From the NCBI GenBank assembly GCA_963714995.1, contig CAVQQP010000012.1, forward strand, positions 62,001 to 126,000: a DNA stretch of 64,000 nucleotides, given 5' to 3'. Position numbers and translations under genes: made by a program. How positions within the stretch are numbered: position 1 is the stretch's first letter; every line of letters starts with the position of its first letter. The notes beneath the pieces were generated by a model, which made no database searches, was not told the origin of the DNA, and saw nothing but the letters and a program-made list of their open reading frames with translations. The DNA comes from Prado023 sp963714995 (lineage in GTDB: Bacteria; Actinomycetota; Actinomycetes; S36-B12; CAIYMF01). Shown here piece by piece: positions 51,606-60,314 of this stretch.

Positions 51606-51612
51606 TCAGTAG
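51358..51612 (+). CDS. hypothetical short ORF, doubtful
   Basis: 84 residues, no known domain. The last 40 (LRERGFSLRWSPDGRQVRTL then RPDGSVIEIRESRPVLVPQ) look protein-like, with two turn-forming PDG motifs; the first half overlaps an inverted repeat and looks non-coding. A real gene may start at the ATGAAGAAG run at 51473 and contain a frame break. It converges on the macro-domain gene and overlaps its end by 7 bp. Confidence 0.3.
   Translation: MGGPRFNADGLGEAPGQPATRTDLSGRPHFTSDPEGPSHEEEEVVLRERGFSLRWSPDGRQVRTLRPDGSVIEIRESRPVLVPQ
51364..51400. repeat. 9-bp inverted repeat with 19-nt loop
   Basis: GGGCCTCGC (51364-51372) and GCGAGGCCC (51392-51400) are exact complements. The position between weak reading frames leaves its role (terminator or regulatory hairpin) open. 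Confidence 0.5.
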
Positions 51613-51996
51613 GTGGGCTCCCGGACCAGGGCCTCGGCCCAGCGCTCGACCATGGCCGGTGTGCCCGCGGCGATCACCACCTCGTGCAGGGTGGTCGGCG
51701 TCGACTTGAGGACGGTCAGTGCGATCCGGGTCACCTCCTCCAGGGGCCAGGGCCCTCGGGCGAGGATGGCTGGCAGGACCATGGTCCGCGCGTCTCGGGC
51801 GTTGGCGGCTGCCACCGCGTCCCGGTATGCCCCGGCGAGGAGGTGCTCGCCCGATGCGCCCGGTCGTTGCCAGCGGGGCGCGTCCACGGTCACGACTCGG
51901 CCGTCGGCCGCCGCATGCGCGCCGGCGCGCACGACGATGTCGGCCGAGGTGTCCTCAGGGCTGCCCGAGAACCACCCTGATCCGGGGACTGCGCAT
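51606..51996 (-). CDS. macro-domain-like protein, short, frame broken once
   Basis: From the ATG at 51996: MRSPRIRVVLGQP, then after one extra base near 51957 EDTSADIVVRAGAHAAADGR, TVDAPRW, HLLAGAYRDAVAAANARDAR and TMVLPAILARGPWPLEEVTR. The LPAILARGPWP and VTRIALTVLKSTPTTLHEVV blocks match macro (ADP-ribose-binding) domains, but the usual N-terminal ADP-ribose loop is shortened to almost nothing. About 129 residues when joined, against about 170 for the family. It may have lost binding. Divergent from the WS/DGAT gene by about 90 bp. Confidence 0.6.
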
Positions 51997-52073
51997 GGCT
52001 CCACAGTCGCACCATCCGTCGGGGACGGGCAAGGAGGGGTCCAAGGACTCTGTGATCGGCGCACCCCGGTGCC

Positions 52074-52079
52074 TACGGT
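52074..52079 (+). promoter_or_regulatory. -10 element, leaderless start
   Basis: TACGGT, 8 nt before the ATG of the WS/DGAT gene at 52088. Confidence 0.4.
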
Positions 52080-52087
52080 GGCCTGCC

Positions 52088-53476
52088 ATGGGCACACATC
52101 ACATGTCGGCGGTGGACAGCGCATGGCTGCGCATGGACACCCCGGGCAACCTGCTGGTCGTCAACGCGGTGATCTGGACCGCGGAACCCGCGGACTTCGA
52201 CATCTTCCGGTCCGTGATCGGACAGCGGATGATCGACCGGTTCCCGCGGTTCCGCCAGCATCCCGGATCGTCGCGGATTCCCCTGGGCCGAGCCGAGTGG
52301 GTCGACGACGAGGACTTCGACCCTGACCGGCACTACCGCTACGTGACGCTCGACGAGCCCGGTGACGAGGCGGCGCTGCAGGCCTATGTCAGCAGCCAGA
52401 CCGGCATCCCCCTGGATCCCGCGCACCCGCTGTGGGAGATCCACTTCATCTCCGGGTTCCGGCAGGGCTCGGCCGTGCTGTTCCGCATCCACCATGCGAT
52501 CGCCGACGGCATCGCCCTGACCCGCGTGATGCTGTCGCTGACCGATGACGGTCCGCAGGACCACTTCACGGAGGTGACGGACCCGAGCTCGACGAGGAGC
52601 CTGGTCGACGCGGCCGGCTGGGTCATCGCCAGCGGGCTCGGGCTCGTGCGCCACCCGAGTCGGATCGTCGGCCTGGCGGGGACCGTCGTGCGCGACAGCA
52701 CGAGGCTGGTCCACCTGGCCACCCTCCCGACCAAGCCGAAGTCCGTCCTCAGCGGGCACGTCGTCGAGACGAAGCTCGTCACCTGGACCCCACCGATCCC
52801 GCTCGACGACATCAAGGCGATCGGCCGGCACACGGGCACGACGGTCAACGACGTCCTGCTCGCGGCCCTCGCGGGCGCCATGGGCGACTACCTGGTGGAG
52901 CGGGGCACCCCGCTGCCCGAGGTCCGGGTCATGGTCCCGGTGAACCTCCGGCCGCTGGACGCGCCCCTGCCCCCCGAGCTCGGCAACGAGTTCGGCTTCT
53001 ACTTCGTCGACCTGCCGACCGGGTCCATGCCGCCCCGGGAGCGGCTGGCCGAGATGCACCGCCGGGTCGAGGAGATCAAGGGCTCACCCGAGGCCCTGGT
53101 CGCATTCGGGGTCCTCGCGGGGCTGGGCGCCTCCCCGAAGGTCGTGGAGGACATCGGGGTCGCCTTCTTCGGCAGCAAGGCGGCCGGGGTCGTGACGAAC
53201 GTGCCCGGGCCGCGCAAGCCCGTGTACCTCGCGGGGGCCAAGGTGGACGGCCTGGTCGGCTGGGTCCCGCGCGCCGGGGACATGGGCTTCGGGGTGTCGA
53301 TCTTCTCGTACGCGGGTCAGGTGACCGTGGGGTTCTCCACGGACGCCGAGCTCATGCCCGACCCGGACCGGCTCCAGGCGCTCGTGCTCGACCAGGTCGC
53401 GACGATGCTCGCGATCGGCCGGCGCACCCGAGCCCCACGTCGACCCACGCCGAAGGCCGCGCCCGCTACGGCCTGA
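52088..53476 (+). CDS. WS/DGAT wax ester synthase/diacylglycerol O-acyltransferase
   Basis: 462 residues. The catalytic HHxxxDG motif is present as RIHHAIADGIALTRVML (about residue 137). Other family marks are MSAVDSAWLRMDTPGNLLVV at the N-terminus, TVNDVLLAALAGAMGDYL, MVPVNLRPLDAPLPPELGN and TNVPGPRKPVYLAGAKV. The enzyme joins fatty acyl-CoA to diacylglycerol or fatty alcohol, forming storage lipid at the membrane; typical of Actinobacteria. Its last bases overlap the end of the convergent AlaX gene by 11 bp. Confidence 0.92.
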   Translation: MGTHHMSAVDSAWLRMDTPGNLLVVNAVIWTAEPADFDIFRSVIGQRMIDRFPRFRQHPGSSRIPLGRAEWVDDEDFDPDRHYRYVTLDEPGDEAALQAYVSSQTGIPLDPAHPLWEIHFISGFRQGSAVLFRIHHAIADGIALTRVMLSLTDDGPQDHFTEVTDPSSTRSLVDAAGWVIASGLGLVRHPSRIVGLAGTVVRDSTRLVHLATLPTKPKSVLSGHVVETKLVTWTPPIPLDDIKAIGRHTGTTVNDVLLAALAGAMGDYLVERGTPLPEVRVMVPVNLRPLDAPLPPELGNEFGFYFVDLPTGSMPPRERLAEMHRRVEEIKGSPEALVAFGVLAGLGASPKVVEDIGVAFFGSKAAGVVTNVPGPRKPVYLAGAKVDGLVGWVPRAGDMGFGVSIFSYAGQVTVGFSTDAELMPDPDRLQALVLDQVATMLAIGRRTRAPRRPTPKAAPATA

Positions 53477-54201
53477 TCCGGATCCGCAGCCGCCGGAATC
53501 CCTTGCCCTTGTTCTCCACCTTCACGACCTCGATGTCGCCGATCTGCCGGGTGGAGGCCACGTGCGTGCCCCCGTCGGCCTGGGTGTCGAGCCCGACGAT
53601 GTCGACGATCCGCACGATCTCCAGGTCCGGCGGGAGAAGGTTGGTGGCAGTCCGGATGATGTCCGGGATCGCGAACGCCTGATCTCGGGGGAGCACGCTG
53701 ACCTCGATCGCCCGGTCCGCGGCGACCTCGACGGCGCACGCGGCCGCCACGGCGTCCTTGAAGCCCTCGGGGACCTCCGGGAGGTTGAAGTCCATCCGGG
53801 CCTCGAACGGCTCCATGTTCCCGCCGGTCACCAGGGCGCCGAAGTCGCGGAAGACGACCCCGCTGAGCAGGTGCAGCCCGGAGTGGGTGCGCATCAGGGC
53901 AGTGCGGCGATCGTCCTCGATGGCCCCGCGCACGACCGTGCCCGGCCGTCGGCACCGGGTCTCCCTCCTGGGGGACAAGCCGCAGGTCGTCCCCGCGTCG
54001 GGCCCCGACGATCCGGGTCTGCACGCCGCCCCACAGCAGCACCCCATGGTCGGGGGGCTGTCCGCCGCCGCCCGGGTAGAACGCCGAGCGGTCCAGGACG
54101 ATCCCGTCCGGGTCGACGTCGAGGACCACCGCCTCCCACTCCCGCAGAGTCGCGTCCGCCAGGTCGAGCCGTTCCGTCCGGCCGTCGTGATCAGCACCCA
54201 T
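53466..54201 (-). CDS. AlaX-type alanyl-tRNA editing protein, frame broken once
   Basis: N-terminal part: EWEAVVLDVDPDGIVLDRSA then FYPGGGGQPPDHG, the AlaX/AlaRS editing start. After one extra base near 53950 (GGGCACGGTCG) it continues MRTHSGLHLLSGVVFRDFGA with the zinc His pair, NMEPFEARMDFNLPEVPEGF, and TQADGGTHVASTRQIGDIEV. It deacylates tRNA-Ala charged with Ser or Gly. Joined length about 244. The ATG at 54201 has TAGGGT 6 nt upstream. Confidence 0.8.
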
Positions 54202-54207
54202 GGCGCG

Positions 54208-54213
54208 ACCCTA
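54208..54213 (-). promoter_or_regulatory. -10 element, leaderless start of the AlaX gene
   Basis: TAGGGT on the minus strand, 6 nt before the ATG at 54201. Confidence 0.4.
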
Positions 54214-54310
54214 TGCCGCAGAGTCCACATGCCGCAGGGTCCACCGCCGGGGGTCCCCGGTCCGGCACGTGTCCCCGGGTAGCGTGATGCACACCAGATC
54301 GGAGGTCAGC

Positions 54311-54989
54311 GTGAACTCGTCGTTCGGGTCCCAGGTGCGGGACGTGGTGGTCGGGGGCGCCCAGGTGGTGGGCACCCTCGTGGGCGCTCCGATCCTGAGG
54401 AGCCGGTACAACGTCTGGGGCGCGACACCCGCCGAGGTGGCCTCGCCGATGCCCGGCGACGACCTGGTGGCGGACCCTCGTCTGGGCTACACGCGGGCCA
54501 TCACCATCAGCGCCGCGCCGACCGACGTCTGGGCCTGGCTGGTGCAGATCGGCCAGGGGAGGGGTGGCCTGTACAGCTTCGATGGGCTGGAGAACCTGGC
54601 GCGGTGCGACATCCACAGCGCCGACCGGATCCATCCTGAGCTGCAGTCGCTGGCTGAGGGGGACGTGATCCGCCTCGGTGCCCCCCAGGGGTACCCCTGC
54701 TTCCGGGTCTCGAGCGTCGACCCTGGCGTCTCACTGGTCCTGATCTCCGCCGATCCGATGCCACCGCATGAGGTCGCTCGGCGCGGACTCCCCGGGTGGG
54801 ATCTCCACGTGGCAGTGGCACCTCAGGCCCACAGCCGAGGGGCGCGGTACCCGCCTGCTCGCCCGCCAGCGGCTGACGTACCCCGACAGCATGCGCGTGA
54901 TGTGGCACCTCGTCGAGCCGGTCGGCTTCGTCATGGAGCGCCAGATGCTGCGCGGGATCAAGCAGCGCGCCGAGCGGGCAGCGCGCTGA
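54311..54989 (+). CDS. SRPBCC (START-like) superfamily protein, frame broken once
   Basis: GTG start at 54311 with GGAGG five bases ahead; TAGCGT at 54280-54285 would place transcription start near 54292. The N-terminus has a hydrophobic segment (DVVVGGAQVVGTLVGAPIL), then ITISAAPTDVWAWLVQIGQG, the typical first strand of the SRPBCC fold, and LAEGDVIRLGAPQGYPCFRV. After one extra base near 54785 comes GGISTWQWHLRPTAEGRGTR and VEPVGFVMERQMLRGIKQRA. About 225 residues joined. Such folds bind hydrophobic ligands; the ligand is unknown. Confidence 0.7.
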
Positions 54990-55004
54990 TCTGGTCAGCG
55001 GCCG

Positions 55005-56147
55005 TCAGAACCGGTGGTGCGGGTGCTCGCCCGAGCGGCCCTGGAACGACAGGATCTTCGGGTTGGCCACCACCCCGTCGCGGATCTCGATCGCCTTGCT
55101 GATGGTCGGGTCGGCGTCCCACGCCTCGGGCCCCTCCATGACCGTGCGCAGGAACGGCATCAGCGCCTCACTGATGCCCCAGGTGGCGCTGTTCCACAGG
55201 TAGCTCGGGCTGTGGTCCACGCCGTAGTAGGCCACGCCGTCGCCGACGGTGAGCATCGGCTCCTCGAACGACGTCGGCCGGGCGAAGTCGAACCCCATCC
55301 CGAGGTCACACGACACATCGACCAGCAGGCTCCCGGAGGCGAAGGCGTCCAGCTCGTCGTCGGAGACGAACATCAGCGGGGCATCGGTGTCCTGCAGGAC
55401 GCAGTTGACGACGATGTCGTGCTGCGCGAGGTAGGCGGCTGCGGGCACGGGACCCTCCGGCGTGAGGACCACGGTGCGGGTGGGGTCCTCCTCGGTGCGG
55501 TCCAGGTGGCCGATCACGACCGACGGGATGGGGGAGGCGACGGCTGTGACGTCGCGCATGGTGAGCACTGTGATGTCGTGCACGCCGAGGGCCTGCAGGC
55601 CGGTGATCGCCCCGCGCGCCGTGTTGCCGAACCCGATGACCACGGCGCGCAGCTGCCGTCCGTAGTGCCCGGTCGACCCGATCAGGCTCATGGCGTGCAG
55701 CACCGAGCAGTAGCCGGCCATCTCGTTGTTCATGTGGAAGACGTGGACCATGAAGTCCCCCGACGGCGTCCAGTGGTTCATGGCCTCCCAGGCGATCAGG
55801 GTCAGGTGCTTGTCGATGGCGATCTGGGTGAGGTCCGGGTCCTGGACCGCGTGCGGCCATCCCCAGAGCACCTGGCCGTCGTGCAGCTGCTGCAGGTCGT
55901 GCAGCGTCGGCTTGGGGAGCAGCACCACGTCCGTGCGGGCGAGGACCTCCTCGCGCGGCGCCAGCCCGGCCACCAACGTCGCGAGGTGCTCGTCGGAGAC
56001 TCCGAAGCGCACGCCGTAGCCACTCTCCAGGATCATGTGGGCGCGCAGGTCCGCGTCGATCCGCTCGATGTGGTGCGGGTGGATGGGCAGCCGGAGCTCG
56101 TTCTCCTTGCTGGACGTCGACAGCACCCCGAGCGTGAGCTGAACCAT
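55005..56147 (-). CDS. N5-(carboxyethyl)ornithine synthase/alanine dehydrogenase-family protein
   Basis: 380 residues. The start STSSKENELRLPIHPHHIER and the block VVLLPKPTLHDLQQL are family marks of the Ceo/alanine dehydrogenase/saccharopine-dehydrogenase-like group. WEAMNHW matches Ceo better than alanine dehydrogenase. A Rossmann loop is seen as AVVIGFGNTARGAITGLQAL (about residue 170), then DVSCDLGMGFDFARPTSFEE. It would join pyruvate to an amino acid by NADPH-dependent reductive condensation, or the reverse. GAGGGAG ribosome site before the ATG. The neighbours give no pathway clue. Confidence 0.8.
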   Translation of the reverse strand: MVQLTLGVLSTSSKENELRLPIHPHHIERIDADLRAHMILESGYGVRFGVSDEHLATLVAGLAPREEVLARTDVVLLPKPTLHDLQQLHDGQVLWGWPHAVQDPDLTQIAIDKHLTLIAWEAMNHWTPSGDFMVHVFHMNNEMAGYCSVLHAMSLIGSTGHYGRQLRAVVIGFGNTARGAITGLQALGVHDITVLTMRDVTAVASPIPSVVIGHLDRTEEDPTRTVVLTPEGPVPAAAYLAQHDIVVNCVLQDTDAPLMFVSDDELDAFASGSLLVDVSCDLGMGFDFARPTSFEEPMLTVGDGVAYYGVDHSPSYLWNSATWGISEALMPFLRTVMEGPEAWDADPTISKAIEIRDGVVANPKILSFQGRSGEHPHHRF

Positions 56148-56270
56148 GGTCGTCTCCCTCGTCGCCCCGGTGTTGGCGCTATCTGGACAATGCCACTGCC
56201 CAGCTCAGCAAGGCCACACGCACCTCGTGCCGGACCCACGTCCACGCCCCCTTCCGCGTTCGAGCGGCGG

Positions 56271-56276
56271 TAATGT
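56271..56276 (+). promoter_or_regulatory. -10 element, leaderless start
   Basis: TAATGT, 8 nt before the GTG at 56285. It overlaps the more upstream ATG at 56273, which would then not be transcribed. Confidence 0.4.
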
Positions 56277-56284
56277 CGTGGGCT

Positions 56285-58202
56285 GTGGCCGATCCTGGAA
56301 CCCCTTCTGCACTGCGTTCCCACCTGAGCCAGCAGTTGGGCTCCGACCCCGAGGCGGCGCAGGTGCTGGCCCGCTGGGATCGCTGGGGCGCCGACCTCGT
56401 CACCGCGCTGGCCGAGGTCTACCCGCAGGCCGGGGTGGCCGAGCGGGTGGTGGGGCTCATCGCGGACGGGCATGCGGCCCGGTCGGCAGATCTTCGCGCG
56501 CGGGATCGCGACCGCGTCCTGAGCCCGGACTGGTTCCAGCGCCCGGATGCAGTCGGGTACGCGGCCTACGCCGACCGGTTCGCCGGCACCTTGAACGGTG
56601 TGGCCCAGAAGGTGGACTACCTGCGTGAGCTGGGCGTCACCTACCTGCACCTGATGCCTCTCCTGCAACCCAGGCCCGGCGAGAACGACGGCGGGTACGC
56701 GGTCATGGACTACGGCCGGGTCCGGGAGGACCTGGGCACCATGGAGGACCTCGCCGCGCTGGCCGAGACCCTGCACGACAACGGGATCTCGCTGACCCTG
56801 GACCTGGTGCTCAACCACGTCGCAGCCGAGCATGCGTGGGCTGTGGCAGCGCGCGGACGGGGATCCGAGGTACCGGGACTACTTCTACGTCTACCCCGAC
56901 CGCACCGAGCCCGACGCCTACGAGAGGTCGCTGCCGGAGGTGTTCCCGGACTTCGCCCCGGGCAACTTCACCTGGGATGAGGACCTGCAGGGGTGGGTGT
57001 GGACGACGTTCAACGCCTGGCAGTGGGACGTCAACTGGTCGAACCCGGACGTGCTGTGCGAGTTCATCACGATCGTCCTGGACCTGGCCAACCGGGGGGT
57101 GGACTGCCTGCGCCTGGACGCGATCGCGTTCATCTGGAAGCGGTTGGGCACCGACTGCCAGAACCAGCCCGAGGTCCATGCGATCACCCAGGTGCTGCGC
57201 GCCGCGGCCCGGATCGCGGCCCCCAGCCTGATCTTCAAGGCCGAGGCGATCGTGGCCCCGTCGAAGCTGGTGGCCTACCTGGGTCGCGGCCGGCACGCGG
57301 GGCGGGTCTCGGACATCGCCTACCACAACTCGCTGATGGTGCAGATCTGGTCCGCCCTGGCGTCCCGCGACGCCCGGCTGATGGCCGTGGCGATGTCCCG
57401 GTTCCCCGACATCCCGACCACCACGGGGTGGGCCACCTACCTGCGCTGCCACGACGACATCGGCTGGGCCATCGATGACGGCGACTGCGCCGCGATCGGG
57501 TGGAACGGCTTCTCGCACCGGGGGTTCCTGTCCGACTTCTTCATCGGGGCCCATCCGGCGTCCTTCGCCGAAGGCGCGGCGTTCCAGGAGAACCCGGCCA
57601 CCGGCGACCGGCGGATCTCCGGTAGCGCCGCCAGCCTGGCGGGGCTCGGGACGGCGCGAACCGCCGGCCAGCGGCACATGGCCATCGATCGGGTCCTGCT
57701 CGGCTACGCGATGGTGCTCGGATTCGGGGGGATCCCGCTGATCTACATGGGCGACGAGCTCGCCCTGCTCAACGACGACGACTACGTCACGGTCCCCGAG
57801 CACGCCGACGACAACCGCTGGATGCACCGCCCGGTCATGCCCTGGGACGTCGCCGAAACCCGACACGACCCGAGCACCGACGCCGGCCGTACCTGGGCCG
57901 GGATGCGCCGACTCATCCAGGTCCGCACGGCTCTGGACTCCCTGCACGGATCGGTGCCCACCCGGGTGCACACGACCAGCCATCCGGCTGTCGTGCTGTT
58001 CGTGCGCACGCACCCGGCCGGGGACATGGTGCAGGTCTACAACGTGTCCGACTGGAACGTGACGATCCCCGAGGGAGACGTGCAGGCCCACGCGCACGGA
58101 CTGACCTTCGACCGGGTCGGCGGGCGTGAGGTCCGGCCCCACGATGGCCTCTACTCGCTGCGCCCGTACACGGCTTGGTGGCTGACCCGTCCGGACGCGT
58201 GA
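56285..58202 (+). CDS. amylosucrase-like GH13 glycosidase, frame broken once
   Basis: 638 residues after removing one G in the GGG at about 56838-56840. The first part has QRPDAVGYAAYADRFAGTLN, LRELGVTYLHLMPLLQPRPG and LTLDLVLNHVAAEHAW. The second frame has LWQRADGDPRYRDYFYVYPD, FPDFAPGNFTW, the nucleophile block DCLRLDAIAFIWKRLGTDCQ, IFKAEAIVAPSK with the acid/base Glu, and YLRCHDDIGWAI. These are amylosucrase (GH13 subfamily 4) hallmarks. Substrate is probably sucrose or a related glucoside. The GTG start is preferred over ATG 56273 because of the -10 at 56271. Confidence 0.82.
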
Positions 58203-58233
58203 GCGGTTGCCCGCCGAGAGGCCCCTGGGGCAA

Positions 58234-58239
58234 TAGCCT
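58234..58239 (+). promoter_or_regulatory. -10 element, leaderless start
   Basis: TAGCCT, 6 nt before the ATG of the DUF389 gene at 58246. Confidence 0.4.
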
Positions 58240-58245
58240 GTGCCG

Positions 58246-59244
58246 ATGATCGATCTGGGCAGGAACGTGACGGTGGCCGACGTCGACCGGATGGAGGATC
58301 GGCTCTACATCACCGCGAGCGCCGACAGCGCCCGGAAGTGGTCGGCGTTCTGGGTCCTGCTGATCCTGGCGGCCATCATCGCCTCGGCCGGAGTCGTGGC
58401 CGACTCCACGGCCACGGTGATCGGCGCCATGATCGTGGCCCCCCTGATGACCCCGATCCTGGGCACGGCCCTCGCCCTCGTGCTGGCGGACCGGAAGCAC
58501 CTGCTGCACAACGTCGGCCTGGTCGTGGGCGGGGCTCTGGTCGTCGTGGCCATCGGGTACCTCATCGGGGTGGTGCACGTCAACGACGTCGTGGCAGCCA
58601 CCAACACCCAGGTCGCCGGGCGGGTCAGCCCCAAGCTCATCGACCTGACGGCCGCGCTGGCCACCGGGGTCGTGGGGGCGTTCGCCCTGGTCCGCTCCGA
58701 CGTGTCCGACACCCTGCCGGGGGTCGCCATCGCGATCTCGCTGGTCCCGCCCCTGGCGGTGGTCGGGCTGACCCTGGAGTCGGACGCGCCCGGTGAGGCG
58801 CTGGGCGCGCTCCTGCTGTTCTCGACCAACGTGGCCGCGATCATCGCCACCGGGACGTTCGTCCTGCTCTTCTTCCGGGTGCGCCACGCGGTGGCGGCGT
58901 CGGGCCGGCCGATCGCGGAGGTCTCCAAGCGCACGATCGCCGTCGTGGTCGCCGCGGTCGCGCTCATCGCCCTTCCACTGGCCTGGGGCACCCTCCTGGC
59001 GGCCTACGAGCAGCAGGTCGTGACCCGGGCGCAGCCCGTGGCCGAGCAGTGGGCGCAGGAGGCTGGATGGCTGGTGGTGAGCGTGGCCTACCGCCAGGAT
59101 GTCCTGGTCATCCAGGCCATCGGCTCGCCGCCTGAGGCGGATGCGCAGGCCCTGCGGGCCGACCTGGACGAGGCCGGTCTCGGTGCCGTGGATACCCGGG
59201 TCACCCTCGTGCTGGGCGGGTCCAAGGACCTTCCGGGCAGCTGA
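58246..59244 (+). CDS. DUF389 family membrane protein
   Basis: 332 residues. Six hydrophobic segments with the DUF389 landmarks FWVLLILAAIIASAGVVADS, TVIGAMIVAPLMTPILGTAL, ATGVVGAFALVRSDVSDTLP and VAIAISLVPPLAVVGL. The C-terminal 110 residues are a soluble domain with VVSVAYRQDVLVIQAIGSPP. The family is widespread and its function is unknown. Confidence 0.88.
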   Translation: MIDLGRNVTVADVDRMEDRLYITASADSARKWSAFWVLLILAAIIASAGVVADSTATVIGAMIVAPLMTPILGTALALVLADRKHLLHNVGLVVGGALVVVAIGYLIGVVHVNDVVAATNTQVAGRVSPKLIDLTAALATGVVGAFALVRSDVSDTLPGVAIAISLVPPLAVVGLTLESDAPGEALGALLLFSTNVAAIIATGTFVLLFFRVRHAVAASGRPIAEVSKRTIAVVVAAVALIALPLAWGTLLAAYEQQVVTRAQPVAEQWAQEAGWLVVSVAYRQDVLVIQAIGSPPEADAQALRADLDEAGLGAVDTRVTLVLGGSKDLPGS

Positions 59245-59378
59245 CGGGCGGCGGGGCGGTGCTCGCGGGCGGCTGCCAGGTCGACGCGCCCCGACCCGCC
59301 GTCCCGGGTACAGTCTCCTGCGTGGTCGGACATCCCGTTCGGGAAGGCCCCGGGCGGTCGCAGGGAGAGGGTCACACT

Positions 59379-59846
59379 GTGACTGAAAGCCAGATCGAAG
59401 CCGTCGAGGGGATCGAAGTGGGGCCCGTCGACTATGTGGTGATCGAGTTCGCTGATGCCAAGTTCACGGGTGAGGGTCTGCCGATCCTCCTGGACCTCGT
59501 GGCGAAGGGGATCATCCGGATCCTCGATGCCGTGGCCATCAAGGCCAACGAGGACGGAAGCTGGATACGCCTGTCCCTGGCGGACCTCGACGCCGCCGGG
59601 GGCGAGTGGGAGCTCATCACCGGATGGGGCTCGGACGTGCTCAGCCAGGACGACTTCGACACGGTCGGAGCCATCCTGAGCCCGGGCGCCGCTGCGGCCA
59701 TCATCGTCTACGAGAACACGTGGGCGGGCCCGTTCGCCGCTGCCATGATGCGCGCCGGGGGCCAGGTCGTCGCCTTCGACCGCATCCCGGTCACCGAGGT
59801 CATCGCTGCCCTGGAGGCAGCTGCCGCCACCGAGATCGAGAGCTGA
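59379..59846 (+). CDS. DUF6325 family protein
   Basis: 155 residues. Marks: GPVDYVVIEFADAKFTGEGL, VAKGIIRILDAVAIKANEDG, ILSPGAAAAIIVYENTWAGP and AMMRAGGQVVAFDRIPV. This family (related to proteins annotated as DUF1269-like membrane-associated) nearly always precedes a small SHOCT protein in Actinobacteria, as here, 12 bp downstream. GTG start with GGGAGAGG nine bases upstream. Function unknown. Confidence 0.82.
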   Translation: MTESQIEAVEGIEVGPVDYVVIEFADAKFTGEGLPILLDLVAKGIIRILDAVAIKANEDGSWIRLSLADLDAAGGEWELITGWGSDVLSQDDFDTVGAILSPGAAAAIIVYENTWAGPFAAAMMRAGGQVVAFDRIPVTEVIAALEAAAATEIES

Positions 59847-59858
59847 GAGGTACCAGAC

Positions 59859-60161
59859 ATGCCAGGACTCATCCGCGGGGTTGCCCGCACCGCCGCCGTC
59901 GTGGGGACGGCGAATGCCGTGTCCCACAAGCAGCAGCAGAAGTACGCACGGCAGGACCAGCAGGCCGCGCAGGCCGCCGCCTACCAGCAGCAGCAGTACG
60001 CACCCCCGCCGCAGCAGCAGTACGCCCCTCCGCCCCCCGCCCCGGTGGTGGAGGAGGACCCGACAGTGGCCAAGATCAACCAGCTGGCCGCGCTGCACGC
60101 CCAGGGGATCCTGAGCGACGAGGAGTTCGCCTCGGCCAAGGCCAAGGCGCTGGGGATCTAG
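59859..60161 (+). CDS. SHOCT domain protein
   Basis: 100 residues. An N-terminal hydrophobic helix (LIRGVARTAAVVGTANAV), a Q/A/P/Y-rich linker with YQQQQYAPPPQQQYAPPP, and a C-terminal SHOCT helix pair (INQLAALHAQGILSDEEFAS then AKAKALGI). SHOCT is a short oligomerisation or membrane-tethering module. It shares an operon with the DUF6325 gene. Confidence 0.85.
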   Translation: MPGLIRGVARTAAVVGTANAVSHKQQQKYARQDQQAAQAAAYQQQQYAPPPQQQYAPPPPAPVVEEDPTVAKINQLAALHAQGILSDEEFASAKAKALGI

Positions 60162-60192
60162 GTCCGCAGCACTGACGGTCCGCAGCACTGAC
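60161..60192 (+). repeat. 16-bp perfect tandem duplication
   Basis: GGTCCGCAGCACTGAC occurs at 60161-60176 and again at 60177-60192, starting at the last base of the SHOCT stop codon and running into the terminator stem. Confidence 0.9.
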
Positions 60193-60222
60193 GGGTGGCG
60201 CTCCTGCCGGGGGCGCCACCCG
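60192..60222 (+). terminator. hairpin terminator after the SHOCT gene
   Basis: CGGGTGGCGC (60192-60201) and GCGCCACCCG (60213-60222) form a perfect 10-bp stem with an 11-nt loop. No U-tract follows, as is usual in such GC-rich DNA. Confidence 0.6.
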
Positions 60223-60314
60223 TTGCCCGAGCCGGGACCACGCGCGCGAGCGTCGGCGTCCCGGAAGCGCACAACCCGGAATGTCGGGGATCGCCCGAGG
60301 ACGAAGGAAGAGTC

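Noticed and set aside
863..58202. Programmed +1 frameshifting as the reason for the many breaks
   Set aside because: The break sites share no slippery heptamer, stop context or stem-loop, and affect unrelated genes; inserted-base errors explain them more simply.
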